A DNA stretch of 64,000 nt, taken from assembly GCF_003854275.1 (NCBI RefSeq), contig NZ_QTQP01000025.1, positions 1 to 64,000 of the forward strand, written 5' to 3'. Source of the DNA: Burkholderia sp. Bp8963. GTDB lineage: Bacteria > Pseudomonadota > Gammaproteobacteria > Burkholderiales > Burkholderiaceae. The translations under genes and the position numbers were made by a program. The notes under the pieces were generated by a model. It worked only from the letters and a program-made list of their open reading frames with translations, did no database searches and was not told the origin of the DNA. Position 1 is the first letter of the stretch. Each line of letters starts with the position of its first letter. Positions 1 through 9,515 of this stretch are shown here, in pieces.

Positions 1-191
1 GTCGTATCCTGTCCACGGAGGGCTGTGTCAGGCGTATTCATATGCGTGCTCCTTCGGAGAAAACGAGTGTGCAACTCCGTTTTACTCCAGTCGGGCTTCT
101 GTCACTGCCCTCCCACATAGCATCTAGCATTCACGCCACACGTGCGCCGGCCCCGAACGGGCCCGGCATCGCCTGCGCCGCGCCGCGCCGC

Positions 192-1316
192 TCACGCGGC
201 CGCTCTGCGCCATCGCGCAATCCACATTCCCGAACTCGCGAGCGCCATCATCAGGCCGAGCGCACACGCATCGGCGGCGAGCCCGACGCCGACCAGATGC
301 GCCACGCGCGCGCCTTGCGACAGCGGATGCAGCAGCGAATCGAGCACCAGCGAGATCGCGGCCCCCGCGACGAAGCACGGCAGCCCGCGCTGGCCGATCG
401 CGACGACCGGGCGCACGGCCCGCGCGATCCGCGCGATCCAGCCGTAACGCACGCAATCCGCCATCAGCCATGCGATCGCCGCGAAGTTCACGATGCGCGC
501 GAATGCGAGGTCACGCTTGAGCTCGCCTTCCGGTAGCGGCAAGCCCGAGAACAGCTTGTAGCTCGCGCAGGCCAGCACGATTGCGCACGCGATGCCGGTC
601 GCCGCGGCGCTCCAGCGGCCGAGCGCGATCCGCCGGTAGACGGGCTGGCAGCGCGCGAGCACGCCGGCGACGAACATCAGCTGCCACGCGAACGGGTTGA
701 AGCTCCAGCGGAACGTGTCGGTATACAGCAGCTCGGGGCCGAGCCAGCCGGCGGCGAGCCACGACGCTGCGCTGAACGCGACGAGCAGCCACGGGTGGCG
801 GTGCGCGAACGGCACGATCGCCAGCGCTGCCAGCGCGAACAGCACGTACATCGGCAGCACCGACGCGAGATACGGCTGGCGCTGGAACGTCAGCAGCTCG
901 GCGAGGCCCGTGAGCGGTGAAGCGAGCATCACGCTGACGTCGTCGAGCGCGAGGTTCGGCGCATCGATCCCGTAATGGGCGAGCACCGCGGACACGACGA
1001 GCATCAGCGTAGACGTCGCGAGAAACGCGCGATAGATCTGCATTGCGCGGCGCATGAACCGCCGCTGCGCGGCGCGCGCGCCGTGCCGCTCGGCGATCGC
1101 GACATACGCGCTCGCGGTCGCGAAGCCGCCGAGGAACACGAACACTTCGGCTGCGTCGCACAGCGCGAACGCATGCAGCGTCACGCGCGACAGCATGCTC
1201 GTGCTGATGTGATCGACGACGATCATCAGCAGCACGATCCCGCGGAAGAAATCGACTTCGATCAGGCGGCCTCCACGGGGCGGCCGCAGCGCGGCGGACG
1301 GCATGTTCACGGACAT
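192..1316 (-). CDS. OpgC-family membrane protein (glucan succinyltransferase-like)
   Basis: A polytopic inner-membrane protein of about 374 residues with roughly ten hydrophobic segments. The N-terminus holds the family signature (DFFRGIVLLMIVVDH), which identifies the OpgC/acyltransferase-3-like fold. Members transfer succinyl groups onto periplasmic osmoregulated glucans. A longer in-frame start exists at 1463, but the stretch before 1316 is arginine-rich and low in hydrophobicity, so the MSVNMPSA start at 1316 is preferred; neither start has a convincing ribosome-binding site. No glucan synthase (opgGH) is adjacent, so the acceptor is unknown and the family assignment is firmer than the substrate. 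Confidence 0.75.
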   Translation of the reverse strand: MSVNMPSAALRPPRGGRLIEVDFFRGIVLLMIVVDHISTSMLSRVTLHAFALCDAAEVFVFLGGFATASAYVAIAERHGARAAQRRFMRRAMQIYRAFLATSTLMLVVSAVLAHYGIDAPNLALDDVSVMLASPLTGLAELLTFQRQPYLASVLPMYVLFALAALAIVPFAHRHPWLLVAFSAASWLAAGWLGPELLYTDTFRWSFNPFAWQLMFVAGVLARCQPVYRRIALGRWSAAATGIACAIVLACASYKLFSGLPLPEGELKRDLAFARIVNFAAIAWLMADCVRYGWIARIARAVRPVVAIGQRGLPCFVAGAAISLVLDSLLHPLSQGARVAHLVGVGLAADACALGLMMALASSGMWIARWRRAAA

Positions 1317-1672
1317 GATCGCGCCCGCGAAATGCTGGCGCAGCATTCGCCGGGGATCGTCAGGAAAGGATGGCGCGCGCAGCCGGCGGCGATACACGTA
1401 TGCCTGTATCGCGCCAACCCGGCTGGCCAGGCAGGGGGATGACCGTTCATCGGAAAGCTGCATACGGAGGAAAGACTGTCCGTTCAGTCTAATGGCCGAT
1501 CAGGGCATACCCTAAGTAACAAAATGCAACGGAATCTTCTGTTCGATTACACGCGCGGGATCGGCAACGCATCGCGCGCGCAATGCGGGCGGCACGGTCA
1601 GTGCACGGTCAGGTTGCCGTCAGCATGCGAGCGATGCGCAATCGCGTCGCCGTCGTCGCAACGGCCCGCACG

Positions 1673-2575
1673 CTACGCGCGACGCGCAGGCAAACGCCGC
1701 ATCAGCATCGCGCTGTGCCACGCGGTCAACGCGACCGCGACCCAGATCGGCCCATAGGTCGCGAGCTTCGCGACCGTGAGCGTCTCGCCGAGCAGCAGCA
1801 GCGACACCGCGACGAGCAGCACCGGCTCGACATAGCCGAGAATGCCGAACAGCGCCATCGGCAGCATCCGGCTCGCCTTCAGGTAGCTCGCGAGCGCGAG
1901 CGTGCTGAGCACGCCGAGCCCCGGCAGCAGCGCCGCCCACAGTGCGGGATGGTCCGCAACCTGCGTCGCGCTCGTCGCGACCATCGCGGCCGCGACCGGA
2001 CACAGCAGCGCCATCTCGAGCGCGAACGCGGCCAGCGAATCGGCGTTGATCCGGCGGCGCAGCACGAAATACGGCGGATAGCCGAGCGCGACGACGAGCG
2101 TCGGCCACGCGAACGCGCGCGTCGCCCACACCTCGTGCGCGACGCCGAGCGCCGCGCAGGCGACTGCCGCCCATTGCAGCGGATCGAGCCGCTCGTGATA
2201 GTAGAAGCGGCCGACGAGCACCATCGTCAGCGGCAGCAGGAAATAGCCGAGCGACACTTCGAGCATCCGCCCGTGCAGCGGCGCCCACAGGAACAGCCAC
2301 AGCTGCAGGCCGAGCATCGCGGCGCTCGCGGGCAGCGCGATCACGAGGCGCCAGTCGCGCACGGCCCGGGCGGCGAGCTCGACGAGCGCCGGCCAGCGGC
2401 CGCGCAGCGCGATCAGCGCGAACGCGCCCGGCACGGTCCACAGAACCCGCCACGCGAAAATGTCGAGCCCCGTGAGTGGCTGCAACAGCTTTGCATACGC
2501 GGACATCAGCGCGAACAGCGTCGACGCCGTCACCGACAGCACGACGCCGCGCCCGGCCTCCGGATACCCCGTCAT
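1673..2575 (-). CDS. rarD: RarD-type EamA/DMT permease
   Basis: A 300-residue protein with about ten membrane segments in the two-EamA-repeat arrangement of drug/metabolite transporters. The sequence around residues 65-135 (a WLFLWAPLHGRMLEVSLGYF-like stretch followed by a YYHERL turn) is characteristic of the RarD subfamily. RarD proteins are named for chloramphenicol sensitivity but their physiological substrate is not settled. The start lies 7 bp after the acylphosphatase stop, so the two genes are probably co-transcribed from the acylphosphatase promoter. Confidence 0.85.
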   Translation of the reverse strand: MTGYPEAGRGVVLSVTASTLFALMSAYAKLLQPLTGLDIFAWRVLWTVPGAFALIALRGRWPALVELAARAVRDWRLVIALPASAAMLGLQLWLFLWAPLHGRMLEVSLGYFLLPLTMVLVGRFYYHERLDPLQWAAVACAALGVAHEVWATRAFAWPTLVVALGYPPYFVLRRRINADSLAAFALEMALLCPVAAAMVATSATQVADHPALWAALLPGLGVLSTLALASYLKASRMLPMALFGILGYVEPVLLVAVSLLLLGETLTVAKLATYGPIWVAVALTAWHSAMLMRRLPARRA

Positions 2576-2582
2576 CGCCCGC

Positions 2583-2879
2583 TCACTGCTGCTGGAAGCG
2601 TTCGTAGCGCTTGTCGGTCTGCCGCTCCTCGAACGTCACCTCGGTCACGCGCGCGGCAGGCGGCCCGTGCCGCAGCCACGCGAGCATCCTGTCGATCTGT
2701 GGCCCGGGGCCCTGGATCATTGCCTCGACGCTGCCGTCGTCGAGGTTCGCGACCCAGCCGCGCAGCTTCAGTGCATGCGCCTCGCGGACCGTCGCATGGC
2801 GGAAGCCGACGCCCTGCACGACGCCGCGCACCCGTACGTGGTAAGTCTCGATCCGTTCGTCCAGTTCGTCGCGGCTCAT
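2583..2879 (-). CDS. acyP: Acylphosphatase
   Basis: A 98-residue cytosolic enzyme that hydrolyses acyl phosphates such as acetyl phosphate. The active-site loop GVVQGVGFRHAT (about residues 19-30) supplies the catalytic arginine, and GWVANLDDGSVE (about 41-52) the catalytic asparagine. The length matches the family. The start at 2879 is chosen because a GGAGG ribosome-binding site lies about 8 nt upstream and the longer reading frame adds only arginine-rich sequence. It is divergent from hpnA and precedes rarD on the same strand. Confidence 0.92.
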   Translation of the reverse strand: MSRDELDERIETYHVRVRGVVQGVGFRHATVREAHALKLRGWVANLDDGSVEAMIQGPGPQIDRMLAWLRHGPPAARVTEVTFEERQTDKRYERFQQQ

Positions 2880-3087
2880 CGTCGTCGCCCTCCAGTTGCG
2901 TCCAAGCCCGGCATTGTAGTCGTGTGGCTGCACCATGTCAGTGCCGGCCCGGCGCCGCCGCCGCACGCTGTCGCCCGAACCGTCGCCGCGTGCTGCCCCC
3001 CCTGACCGTCGCCGCTCACGCCGACCACGTACAATCTCGCACGACGCACAACTGCCGCTGCGCTCGCGCGCGGCCATGAGGACTTGC

Positions 3088-4095
3088 ATGACTGATACAT
3101 CCCGCGATCTCGTTCTGGTTACCGGCGCGTCCGGTTTCGTCGGCTCGGCCGTCGCGCGCATCGCGCAGCAGAAGGGCTATGCGGTGCGCGTGCTCGTGCG
3201 CCCGACCAGCCCGCGCACGAACGTCGCGGACCTCGACGCCGAGATCGTCACCGGCGACATGCGCGACGAGGCGTCGATGCGTACCGCGCTGCGCGGCGTG
3301 CGCTACCTGCTGCACGTCGCCGCCGACTACCGTCTGTGGGCGCCGGACCCACTCGAGATCGAGCGCGCGAACCTCGAGGGCGCGCTCGCGACGATGCGCG
3401 CGGCGCGCGCCGAAGGCGTCGAGCGGATCGTCTACACGAGCAGCGTCGCGACGCTGAAGGTCACGAGCGCCGGCGACCCGTCCGACGAGAACCGGCCGCT
3501 CACACCCGAGCAGGCGATCGGCGTGTACAAGCGCAGCAAGGTGCTCGCCGAGCGCGCGGTCGAGCGGATGATCGCCGACGAAGGGCTGCCCGCGGTGATC
3601 GTCAATCCGTCGACACCGATCGGCCCGCGCGACGTGAAGCCGACGCCGACCGGCCGCATCATCGTCGAGGCCGCGCTCGGCAAGATTCCCGCGTTCGTCG
3701 ATACGGGGCTGAACCTCGTGCATGTCGACGACGTCGCGAACGGCCACTTCCTCGCGCTCGAGCACGGCCGTATCGGCGAGCGCTACATCCTCGGCGGCGA
3801 GAACCTGCCGCTGCAGCAGATGCTCGCCGACATCGCGCAGATGACGGGCCGCAAGGCGCCGACGCTCGCGCTGCCGCGCTGGCCGCTCTACCCGCTCGCG
3901 GTTGGCGCCGAAGCGGTCGCGAAGCTGACGAAGAAGGAGCCGTTCGTCACCGTGGACGGGCTGCGGATGTCGAAGAACAAGATGTACTTCACGTCCGCGA
4001 AGGCCGAGCGCGAACTCGGCTACCGCGCGCGGCCGTACCGCGAAGGGCTGCGCGACGCGCTCGACTGGTTCCGCTCCGCCGGCTACCTGAAGTGA
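3088..4095 (+). CDS. hpnA: Hopanoid-associated sugar epimerase HpnA
   Basis: A 335-residue extended short-chain dehydrogenase with an N-terminal Rossmann motif (VTGASGFVGS, residues 11-20) and an active-site YKRSK (YxxxK). Length and internal motifs fit HpnA, an NAD-dependent sugar epimerase found in hopanoid gene sets; its exact reaction is not established. The start at 3088 follows a GAGGA ribosome-binding site; an upstream ATG at 3076 is less well placed. Together with hpnB, ispH and hpnH downstream it shows that the strain makes side-chain-elongated hopanoids, although squalene-hopene cyclase is not in this window. Confidence 0.88.
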   Translation: MTDTSRDLVLVTGASGFVGSAVARIAQQKGYAVRVLVRPTSPRTNVADLDAEIVTGDMRDEASMRTALRGVRYLLHVAADYRLWAPDPLEIERANLEGALATMRAARAEGVERIVYTSSVATLKVTSAGDPSDENRPLTPEQAIGVYKRSKVLAERAVERMIADEGLPAVIVNPSTPIGPRDVKPTPTGRIIVEAALGKIPAFVDTGLNLVHVDDVANGHFLALEHGRIGERYILGGENLPLQQMLADIAQMTGRKAPTLALPRWPLYPLAVGAEAVAKLTKKEPFVTVDGLRMSKNKMYFTSAKAERELGYRARPYREGLRDALDWFRSAGYLK

Positions 4096-4324
4096 TCCGA
4101 CGTGCGCGGAGCCGCGCGCGCCGCGCGTCGCGCCTGCGCAATGCGCGCGCATTTCACGCGGCGCGCGCAACACCGCGCACAACACGTCAATCTCCCCTGA
4201 TACTCAAGCCCGGCGCCGGCAAAAACGCATGCGCCGGCATTGTGCCTGCACTTTGTTACACGCACGTGCGGACCGGCATCGGCGCAGCGGGTAAAATCGC
4301 GGGTCTTACGTAGAGAAAGCACGC

Positions 4325-5494
4325 ATGAACCTGAACGATCAGATCGATGCGCTCAATGGCGGCATCGATCAGCTCCTCCATGATCACCGCGCCGCCCAGC
4401 AGGCGGCGCGCAGCGCGGATGCCTTCGCGCGCGCGGCCGCGGCCGAAGCCGAAGCGGCCGCCCAACGACATGCCGCGGCCGAGACCGAAGCGCAGGCTGC
4501 CGCGCAGCGCCATGCACAAGCCGCCGCCGAGGCCGAAGCCGCGCTGCAGCGCCACACCGAAGCGAGCGCAGAAGCCGAAGCCGCCGCGCAGCGCCACAAC
4601 GACGCAACCGTGCACGCCGAAGCCGCCGTGCAACGTCACGCGGAAGCAACCGCGCTGACCGAAGCCCTCGCGCAGCGCCATGCGGATGCCGAAGCCGCAT
4701 CGCAACGCCACGCGGCCGCGATCGCCGAGGCCGAAGCCGCCGCACAGCGCCATGCCGACGCGACCGCGCAAGCCGAAGCCATCACGCGGCGCCACGCCGC
4801 TGCGATCGCCGAAGCCGAAGCCGCCGCGCAACGCCATGCCGAGGCCACAGCCCAGGCCGAAGCCATCGCGCAGCGCCATGCCGAAGCGATCGCGCAAGCG
4901 CAAGCCGCCGCGCAGCGTCACGAACAGGCGATCGCCGACGCCGAAGCGCTGGTCGAAGCCGTCGTCAAGGAAGCCGTCACGAAGCAAGCCGCCGCGGCGG
5001 AAACGGTCGACGCAGCCGAGGGCGTTGAAGCGGAAGCGGTGAATACGCAGGACACAGCCGAGACCGTCGAAGCGGAAGTGGTGAATACGCAGGACGCAGC
5101 CGAGACCGTCGAAGCAGAAGCGGTGAATGTGCAGGACGCAGCGGCAGCAGACACCGACGCGCCTGCGGACAAATCGACGCTGCATGTCGCGCGCCCGTCC
5201 CAGAACGAACTGACGCTGACCGTCAACGGCGAATCGATCACGCTGCATCCGGAGCAGTTGAGCCAGCTGATCGAGGAGCTCGCGCACGTGCGCGCGTCGA
5301 TGCAGCTGGAGCAACCGGCGGGCATCCCGGCGGGCTGGCGGTTCGTGTCGACGAAGAATCCGATGATGGCCGTGCAGAAGCAGCCGAACGGCGACCGCTT
5401 GCTGGTCGCGCGCCACACCGGCTACGGCTGGGTGCCGTTCACGTTCTCGCCGGACGTAGTGGTTCAAATGTACATGATGCTCACCCAACGGTAA
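4325..5494 (+). CDS. Coiled-coil repeat protein of unknown function
   Basis: A 389-residue protein without signal peptide or membrane segment. Residues about 45-215 are an array of twelve near-identical 14-residue units centred on (A/I/L)xQRHAEA, rich in Ala, Glu and Gln; 14 residues is two heptads, so a long alpha-helical coiled coil is expected. Residues about 225-270 hold three copies of a second 14-residue repeat (VEAEAVNTQDTAET). A non-repetitive C-terminal domain of about 100 residues (ELTLTVNGESITLHPEQLSQ onward, ending in a GYGWVPFTF region) looks globular. I do not recognise the family. It sits between hpnA and the convergent hpnB, but nothing shows it belongs to hopanoid biology. 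Confidence 0.8.
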   Translation: MNLNDQIDALNGGIDQLLHDHRAAQQAARSADAFARAAAAEAEAAAQRHAAAETEAQAAAQRHAQAAAEAEAALQRHTEASAEAEAAAQRHNDATVHAEAAVQRHAEATALTEALAQRHADAEAASQRHAAAIAEAEAAAQRHADATAQAEAITRRHAAAIAEAEAAAQRHAEATAQAEAIAQRHAEAIAQAQAAAQRHEQAIADAEALVEAVVKEAVTKQAAAAETVDAAEGVEAEAVNTQDTAETVEAEVVNTQDAAETVEAEAVNVQDAAAADTDAPADKSTLHVARPSQNELTLTVNGESITLHPEQLSQLIEELAHVRASMQLEQPAGIPAGWRFVSTKNPMMAVQKQPNGDRLLVARHTGYGWVPFTFSPDVVVQMYMMLTQR

Positions 5495-5599
5495 GCACGG
5501 GGCGTCGATCCTGCGGCTATCCGCAGGCTAGCCGGCCGAAGGATGGCCAGCAGGGGCGGCGGCCTGCCGCCCCTCGGTCTGCCGCCCCTGATTTGCATC

Positions 5600-5626
5600 G
5601 GGCCCGCCCGCTGAGCGCGCGGGCCC
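5600..5626. terminator. GC-rich hairpin between convergent genes
   Basis: GGGCCCGC (5600-5607) pairs with GCGGGCCC (5619-5626) across an 11-nt loop, between the stop of the repeat protein and the stop of hpnB. There is no clear U-run, so it may stop transcription weakly or in both directions. Confidence 0.4.
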
Positions 5627-5632
5627 CTGCGC

Positions 5633-6820
5633 TCAGCGGTCCACCGGCGCCTGCACGCGGGCCTTCCACTGGCCGCCCTTGCCGCGCCAGTAGCGCCACG
5701 CGGACGCGAAAGTCGCACCGACGTAGAACGCCGCGATGAGCGGCAGCGCGGGCGCCCACCACGGCGAGCGCCGGTAGTAGCGCAGCATCGGCGCGTACGC
5801 GGTGCACATCGACGCCCATGCGAGCCATGCGGGCCACGCGCGTGCACCGTAGGCGAGCGCCGCGACGGGCGGCACGAGATAGATGATCGCCATCCCGAGC
5901 AGCGTGCCGGCCAGCAGCCACGGCGAATAGTGAAGCTGCGTGAACGCGGTGCGCGCGATCATGTTCCAGATGTCGCGCCAGCTGTCGTACGGACGCAGCG
6001 ACACGCTGCGGTCGGCGAGATCGAGGCGGATCGGATGGCGGCCGCTGCCGCGATGCTTGATCTGCGCGGCGAGGCTGCAGTCGTCGATCAGCGCGTTGCG
6101 GATCGACTCGATGCCACCCGCCTCATCGAGCGCCGTGCGCTTCACGAGCATGCAGCCGCCCGCGGCGCCGGCCGTCTTGTTGCGCGGATCGTTGATCCAC
6201 GAGAACGGGTAGAGCTTCGCGAAGAAGAACACGAACGCCGGGATCAGCGCCTTTTCCCAGAACGAATCGCAGCGCAGCCGCACCATCAGCGACACGAGAT
6301 CGCGGCTTTCGGCCTGTGCGCGCGTAACGAGCTGGGCCACGGCGTCCGGCGGATGGCCGATGTCGGCATCGGTCAGCAGCAGGTAATCGGCCGGCAGGCC
6401 GAGCGTCTGCACGGCGGCGATGCCCTGCGACTGCGCCCAGACCTTGCCCGACCAGCCGGCCGGCAGCGGCTTCGCGCCCAGCACCGTCAGGCGGTCCGCG
6501 CGATTGATCGCGAGCGCCGCCGCGCGGGCCGCGTCGGCGGTGCCGTCGTCGCTGTGGTCGTCGACAATGATCAGATGAAAGTCGCCGGGGTAATCCTGCT
6601 CGAGCAGCGACGTCGCCGCGCGGGCAATCACGTCGGCTTCGTTGCGCGCCGGCACGACCGCGACGACGGCCGGCCAGCCGGCCTCGGCGGCGGCGCCGCG
6701 CGCGGCGGGCGGCAGCGGCCGCGCCGGCTGCGCGCGCCAGAAGCCGCCGCGCGCGGCGAGCAGGACGATCCAGATCAGCAGCGACAGACAGGACAGCAGG
6801 AATGCGATCGCGAGCATCAT
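5633..6820 (-). CDS. hpnB: Hopanoid-associated glycosyltransferase HpnB
   Basis: A family 2 glycosyltransferase of about 395 residues with an N-terminal membrane anchor (residues about 3-22) and two to three C-terminal membrane helices. The catalytic domain shows the nucleotide-sugar motif VDDHSDDGT, the metal-binding TDADIGH and the acceptor-side region around ALIDDCSLA. The length and domain order match HpnB from hopanoid clusters. A GGGAGG ribosome-binding site is placed 7 nt before the ATG at 6820 (a second ATG follows at 6817). It is divergent from ispH-hpnH across a 430-bp gap. Confidence 0.88.
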   Translation of the reverse strand: MMLAIAFLLSCLSLLIWIVLLAARGGFWRAQPARPLPPAARGAAAEAGWPAVVAVVPARNEADVIARAATSLLEQDYPGDFHLIIVDDHSDDGTADAARAAALAINRADRLTVLGAKPLPAGWSGKVWAQSQGIAAVQTLGLPADYLLLTDADIGHPPDAVAQLVTRAQAESRDLVSLMVRLRCDSFWEKALIPAFVFFFAKLYPFSWINDPRNKTAGAAGGCMLVKRTALDEAGGIESIRNALIDDCSLAAQIKHRGSGRHPIRLDLADRSVSLRPYDSWRDIWNMIARTAFTQLHYSPWLLAGTLLGMAIIYLVPPVAALAYGARAWPAWLAWASMCTAYAPMLRYYRRSPWWAPALPLIAAFYVGATFASAWRYWRGKGGQWKARVQAPVDR

Positions 6821-7251
6821 CGACGCACCTCCCGCAATGCGCCGCCGCGGCGAGCCGCGGCACGCACGGACACCACAATTGGGGTCGGGTTGAAAGCGCC
6901 GGAAACGGCGCCTGCGGCCGGCCGCGGGCGCGGTCCGGCAGGGCAATACTCGTAGGAATCGACGGTCATCGACAGGCCTTGAAATGTGCTCGACGTCGGG
7001 CTACCGGGGGGAAGCCCGCGAAACCGCGTAGTTTACTGGGTTCCGCGCGCGCGGGCGCCGACCCGGGCCGTCCCCCGATTGCAACATGGATGAAACGGCA
7101 CCAGAGCAAGGAAGGGCCGATAGAGTTAAAATGCGCGATTAATTCGGGGTGCCGGGCCGTTCCTGCATTCATAACATTAGTCGGGACGATCGAAGCAGCT
7201 GGCTTGCCGGCTCCCTCGAACCCCGCGTCTGTCGTCGGAGTTCGCTTGCCT
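6821..7251. other. Divergent promoter region hpnB/ispH, no gene seen
   Basis: 431 bp with no convincing coding sequence. It must contain the promoters for hpnB (leftward) and ispH-hpnH (rightward). An AT-richer island around 7120-7190 is the most promoter-like part. I see no clear operator or riboswitch. Confidence 0.5.
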
Positions 7252-8193
7252 ATGCGAGTCATCCTTGCCCAGCCTCGCGGTTTTTGTGCGGGGGTTGTCC
7301 GGGCGATCGAGATCGTCGATCGCTCGCTGCAACAGCACGGTGCGCCGGTTTATGTGCGCCATGAAATCGTTCATAACCGGCACGTCGTCGAAAATCTGCG
7401 TAATAAAGGGGCACGATTCGTTGAGGAACTCGACGAGGTGCCTCATGGCGCTGTCGCGATCTTCAGCGCGCACGGTGTCGCCCAGACGGTCGAGCTTGAC
7501 GCGCAAGCGCGCGGGCTCGACGTGCTCGACGCCACCTGCCCGCTCGTCACGAAAGTGCACGTGCAGGGCCGCCAGTATGTCGCGGCGGGCCGCCGGCTGA
7601 TCCTGATCGGCCATGCGGGCCATCCGGAAGTCGAAGGCACGATCGGCCAGATTCCGGGCGAGGTGATCCTCGTCCAGAGCGAAGCCGAGGTCGACACGCT
7701 GACGCTGCCGGTCGATACGCCGGTCGCGTACGTCACGCAGACGACGCTGTCGGTCGACGACACGCGTGGCATCATCGAGGCACTGCAGCGCCGTTTCACC
7801 GACATCGTCGGGCCGGACACGCGCGACATCTGCTACGCGACGCAGAACCGCCAGGCGGCGGTGCGCGAGCTGAGCGCGCAGGTGGACGTGCTGCTCGTGG
7901 TCGGTGCGACCAACAGCTCGAACTCGAACCGGCTGCGCGAGATCGGCACCGAAAGCGGCGTGCCGAGCTATCTCGTCGCCGACGGCTCGGAAGTGAAGGC
8001 CGAATGGTTCGCGAACGCGCAGACGGTGGGGCTCACCGCCGGCGCGTCGGCACCCGAAGAGATGGTCGAGGATGTAATTGGCGCGCTGCGCGCGCTGGGG
8101 CCCGTCGAAGTCACGACGATGGCGGGCCGTGAGGAAAAAGTCGAATTCAAGCTGCCGGCGAAGCTTACGCAAGCTGTCGCCCGCGAAGTTTAA
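7252..8193 (+). CDS. ispH: 4-hydroxy-3-methylbut-2-enyl diphosphate reductase
   Basis: The last enzyme of the MEP isoprenoid pathway, a [4Fe-4S] protein that makes IPP and DMAPP. It is 313 residues, and the three cluster-ligating cysteines are present at C12 (GFCAGV), C96 (DATCPLV) and C194 (ICYATQNRQ), with the substrate-binding TNSSNSNRL. The ATG at 7252 has a GGAG 11 nt upstream. The gene stops 12 nt before hpnH and its TAA lies inside the hpnH ribosome-binding site, so the pair is translationally coupled. Because it sits with hpnH it probably supplies isoprene units for hopanoids; whether it is the only copy in the genome cannot be seen. Confidence 0.96.
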   Translation: MRVILAQPRGFCAGVVRAIEIVDRSLQQHGAPVYVRHEIVHNRHVVENLRNKGARFVEELDEVPHGAVAIFSAHGVAQTVELDAQARGLDVLDATCPLVTKVHVQGRQYVAAGRRLILIGHAGHPEVEGTIGQIPGEVILVQSEAEVDTLTLPVDTPVAYVTQTTLSVDDTRGIIEALQRRFTDIVGPDTRDICYATQNRQAAVRELSAQVDVLLVVGATNSSNSNRLREIGTESGVPSYLVADGSEVKAEWFANAQTVGLTAGASAPEEMVEDVIGALRALGPVEVTTMAGREEKVEFKLPAKLTQAVAREV

Positions 8194-8205
8194 GGAGGAC
8201 ATCTC

Positions 8206-9366
8206 TTGTCTATTCCGCTGCTCCAGCAAGTCCGCGTCGGCGCATACATCACGCGCCAACACCTGTCCGGCAACAAACGCTATCCGCTCGCGCTGATGCT
8301 CGAGCCGCTGTTCCGCTGCAACCTCGCTTGCAACGGCTGCGGCAAGATCGATTACCCGGATCCCATCCTGAACCAGCGCCTGTCGGTCCAGGAATGCCTG
8401 GAAGCCGTCGACGAGTGCGGCGCACCGATCGTGTCGATCGCCGGCGGCGAGCCGCTGCTCCACAAGGAGATGCCGGAGATCGTCAAGGGCATCATGAAGC
8501 GCAAGAAATTCGTGTACCTGTGCACGAACGCGCTGCTGATGGAAAAGAAGATGGACGACTACCAGCCGAGCCCGTACTTCGTCTGGTCGGTCCACCTCGA
8601 CGGCGACGCGCAGATGCACGACCACTCGGTGTCGCAGGAAGGCGTGTACGACAAGGCGGTCGCGGCGATCAAGGAAGCGAAGCGCCGCGGCTTCCGCGTG
8701 AACATCAACTGCACGCTGTTCAACGACGCGATCCCCGAGCGCGTCGCGAAGTTCTTCGATACGTTGAAGCCGATCGGCGTCGACGGCATCACCGTGTCGC
8801 CGGGTTACGCCTACGAGCGCGCGCCGGACCAGCAGCACTTCCTGAACCGCGACAAGACGAAGAACCTGTTCCGCGAGATCCTGAAGCGCGGCGAAGGCGG
8901 CAAGCGCTGGTCGTTCAGCCAGTCGTCGCTGTTCCTCGACTTCCTGGCCGGCAACCAGACCTACAAGTGCACGCCGTGGGGCAACCCGGCGCGTACCGTG
9001 TTCGGCTGGCAAAAGCCGTGCTATCTGGTCGGCGAAGGTTACGTGAAGACCTTCAAGGAACTGATGGAAGACACGAACTGGGACAACTACGGCGTCGGCA
9101 ACTACGAGAAGTGCGCGGACTGCATGGTCCACTGCGGCTTCGAAGCGACCGCCGTGATGGACACGATGGCGCATCCGCTGAAGGCGTTCGCCGTGAGCCG
9201 CAAGGGCATCAAGACCGACGGCGCGTTCGCACCGGATATTCCGATCGACAAGCAGCGCCCGGCCGAGTACGTGTTCTCGCGTCACGTCGAGATCAAGCTC
9301 GAAGAAATCCAGCGCGCCGGCAAGGGCAAGCTGCAGAAGCCGGCGAAGCCGGCCGCGGCGGCTTAA
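8206..9366 (+). CDS. hpnH: Adenosyl-hopene transferase HpnH (radical SAM)
   Basis: A 386-residue radical SAM enzyme that adds the adenosyl group from SAM to diploptene, the first step of hopanoid side-chain extension. The [4Fe-4S] motif is C38-x3-C42-x2-C45 (RCNLACNGCG). A GGEP motif follows, and a C-terminal cysteine set (KCADCMVHCG) is present as in the family. The start is TTG at 8206, supported by a perfect AAGGAGG at 8192-8198 that overlaps the ispH stop. The C-terminal tail is rich in Ala, Lys and Pro. The gene is followed by a strong terminator. Confidence 0.95.
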   Translation: MSIPLLQQVRVGAYITRQHLSGNKRYPLALMLEPLFRCNLACNGCGKIDYPDPILNQRLSVQECLEAVDECGAPIVSIAGGEPLLHKEMPEIVKGIMKRKKFVYLCTNALLMEKKMDDYQPSPYFVWSVHLDGDAQMHDHSVSQEGVYDKAVAAIKEAKRRGFRVNINCTLFNDAIPERVAKFFDTLKPIGVDGITVSPGYAYERAPDQQHFLNRDKTKNLFREILKRGEGGKRWSFSQSSLFLDFLAGNQTYKCTPWGNPARTVFGWQKPCYLVGEGYVKTFKELMEDTNWDNYGVGNYEKCADCMVHCGFEATAVMDTMAHPLKAFAVSRKGIKTDGAFAPDIPIDKQRPAEYVFSRHVEIKLEEIQRAGKGKLQKPAKPAAAA

Positions 9367-9439
9367 GCCACATCGCGCTGCGACGCGATGCGCACGGCGT
9401 CAGCGCCGCGCGCATCGACCCCGACCAGTCAGCCGCACG

Positions 9440-9480
9440 AAAGGGTGCAACGGAATCGTTCCGTCGCACCCTTTTTCTTT
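9440..9480 (+). terminator. Rho-independent terminator after hpnH
   Basis: AAAGGGTGC (from 9440) and a second segment AACGGAA pair with TTCCGT and GCACCCTTT around a short loop, followed by TTTTTCTTT. A classical intrinsic terminator for the ispH-hpnH operon, upstream of the next same-strand gene. Confidence 0.9.
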
Positions 9481-9515
9481 GCACGACACGTGTCATCCAT
9501 CCATTCGAGCACTCC

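Noticed and set aside
1..191. A gene at the left edge
   Set aside because: Frames here are antisense or Arg-rich without motifs; the region is left unassigned.
4291..4324. A sigma70 promoter directly before the repeat-protein gene
   Set aside because: TAAAAT at 4291-4296 could be a -10, but no -35 is found at proper spacing.
7177..9285. A 702-codon minus-strand frame opposite ispH-hpnH
   Set aside because: Spans two well-identified genes in antisense and shows no domain.
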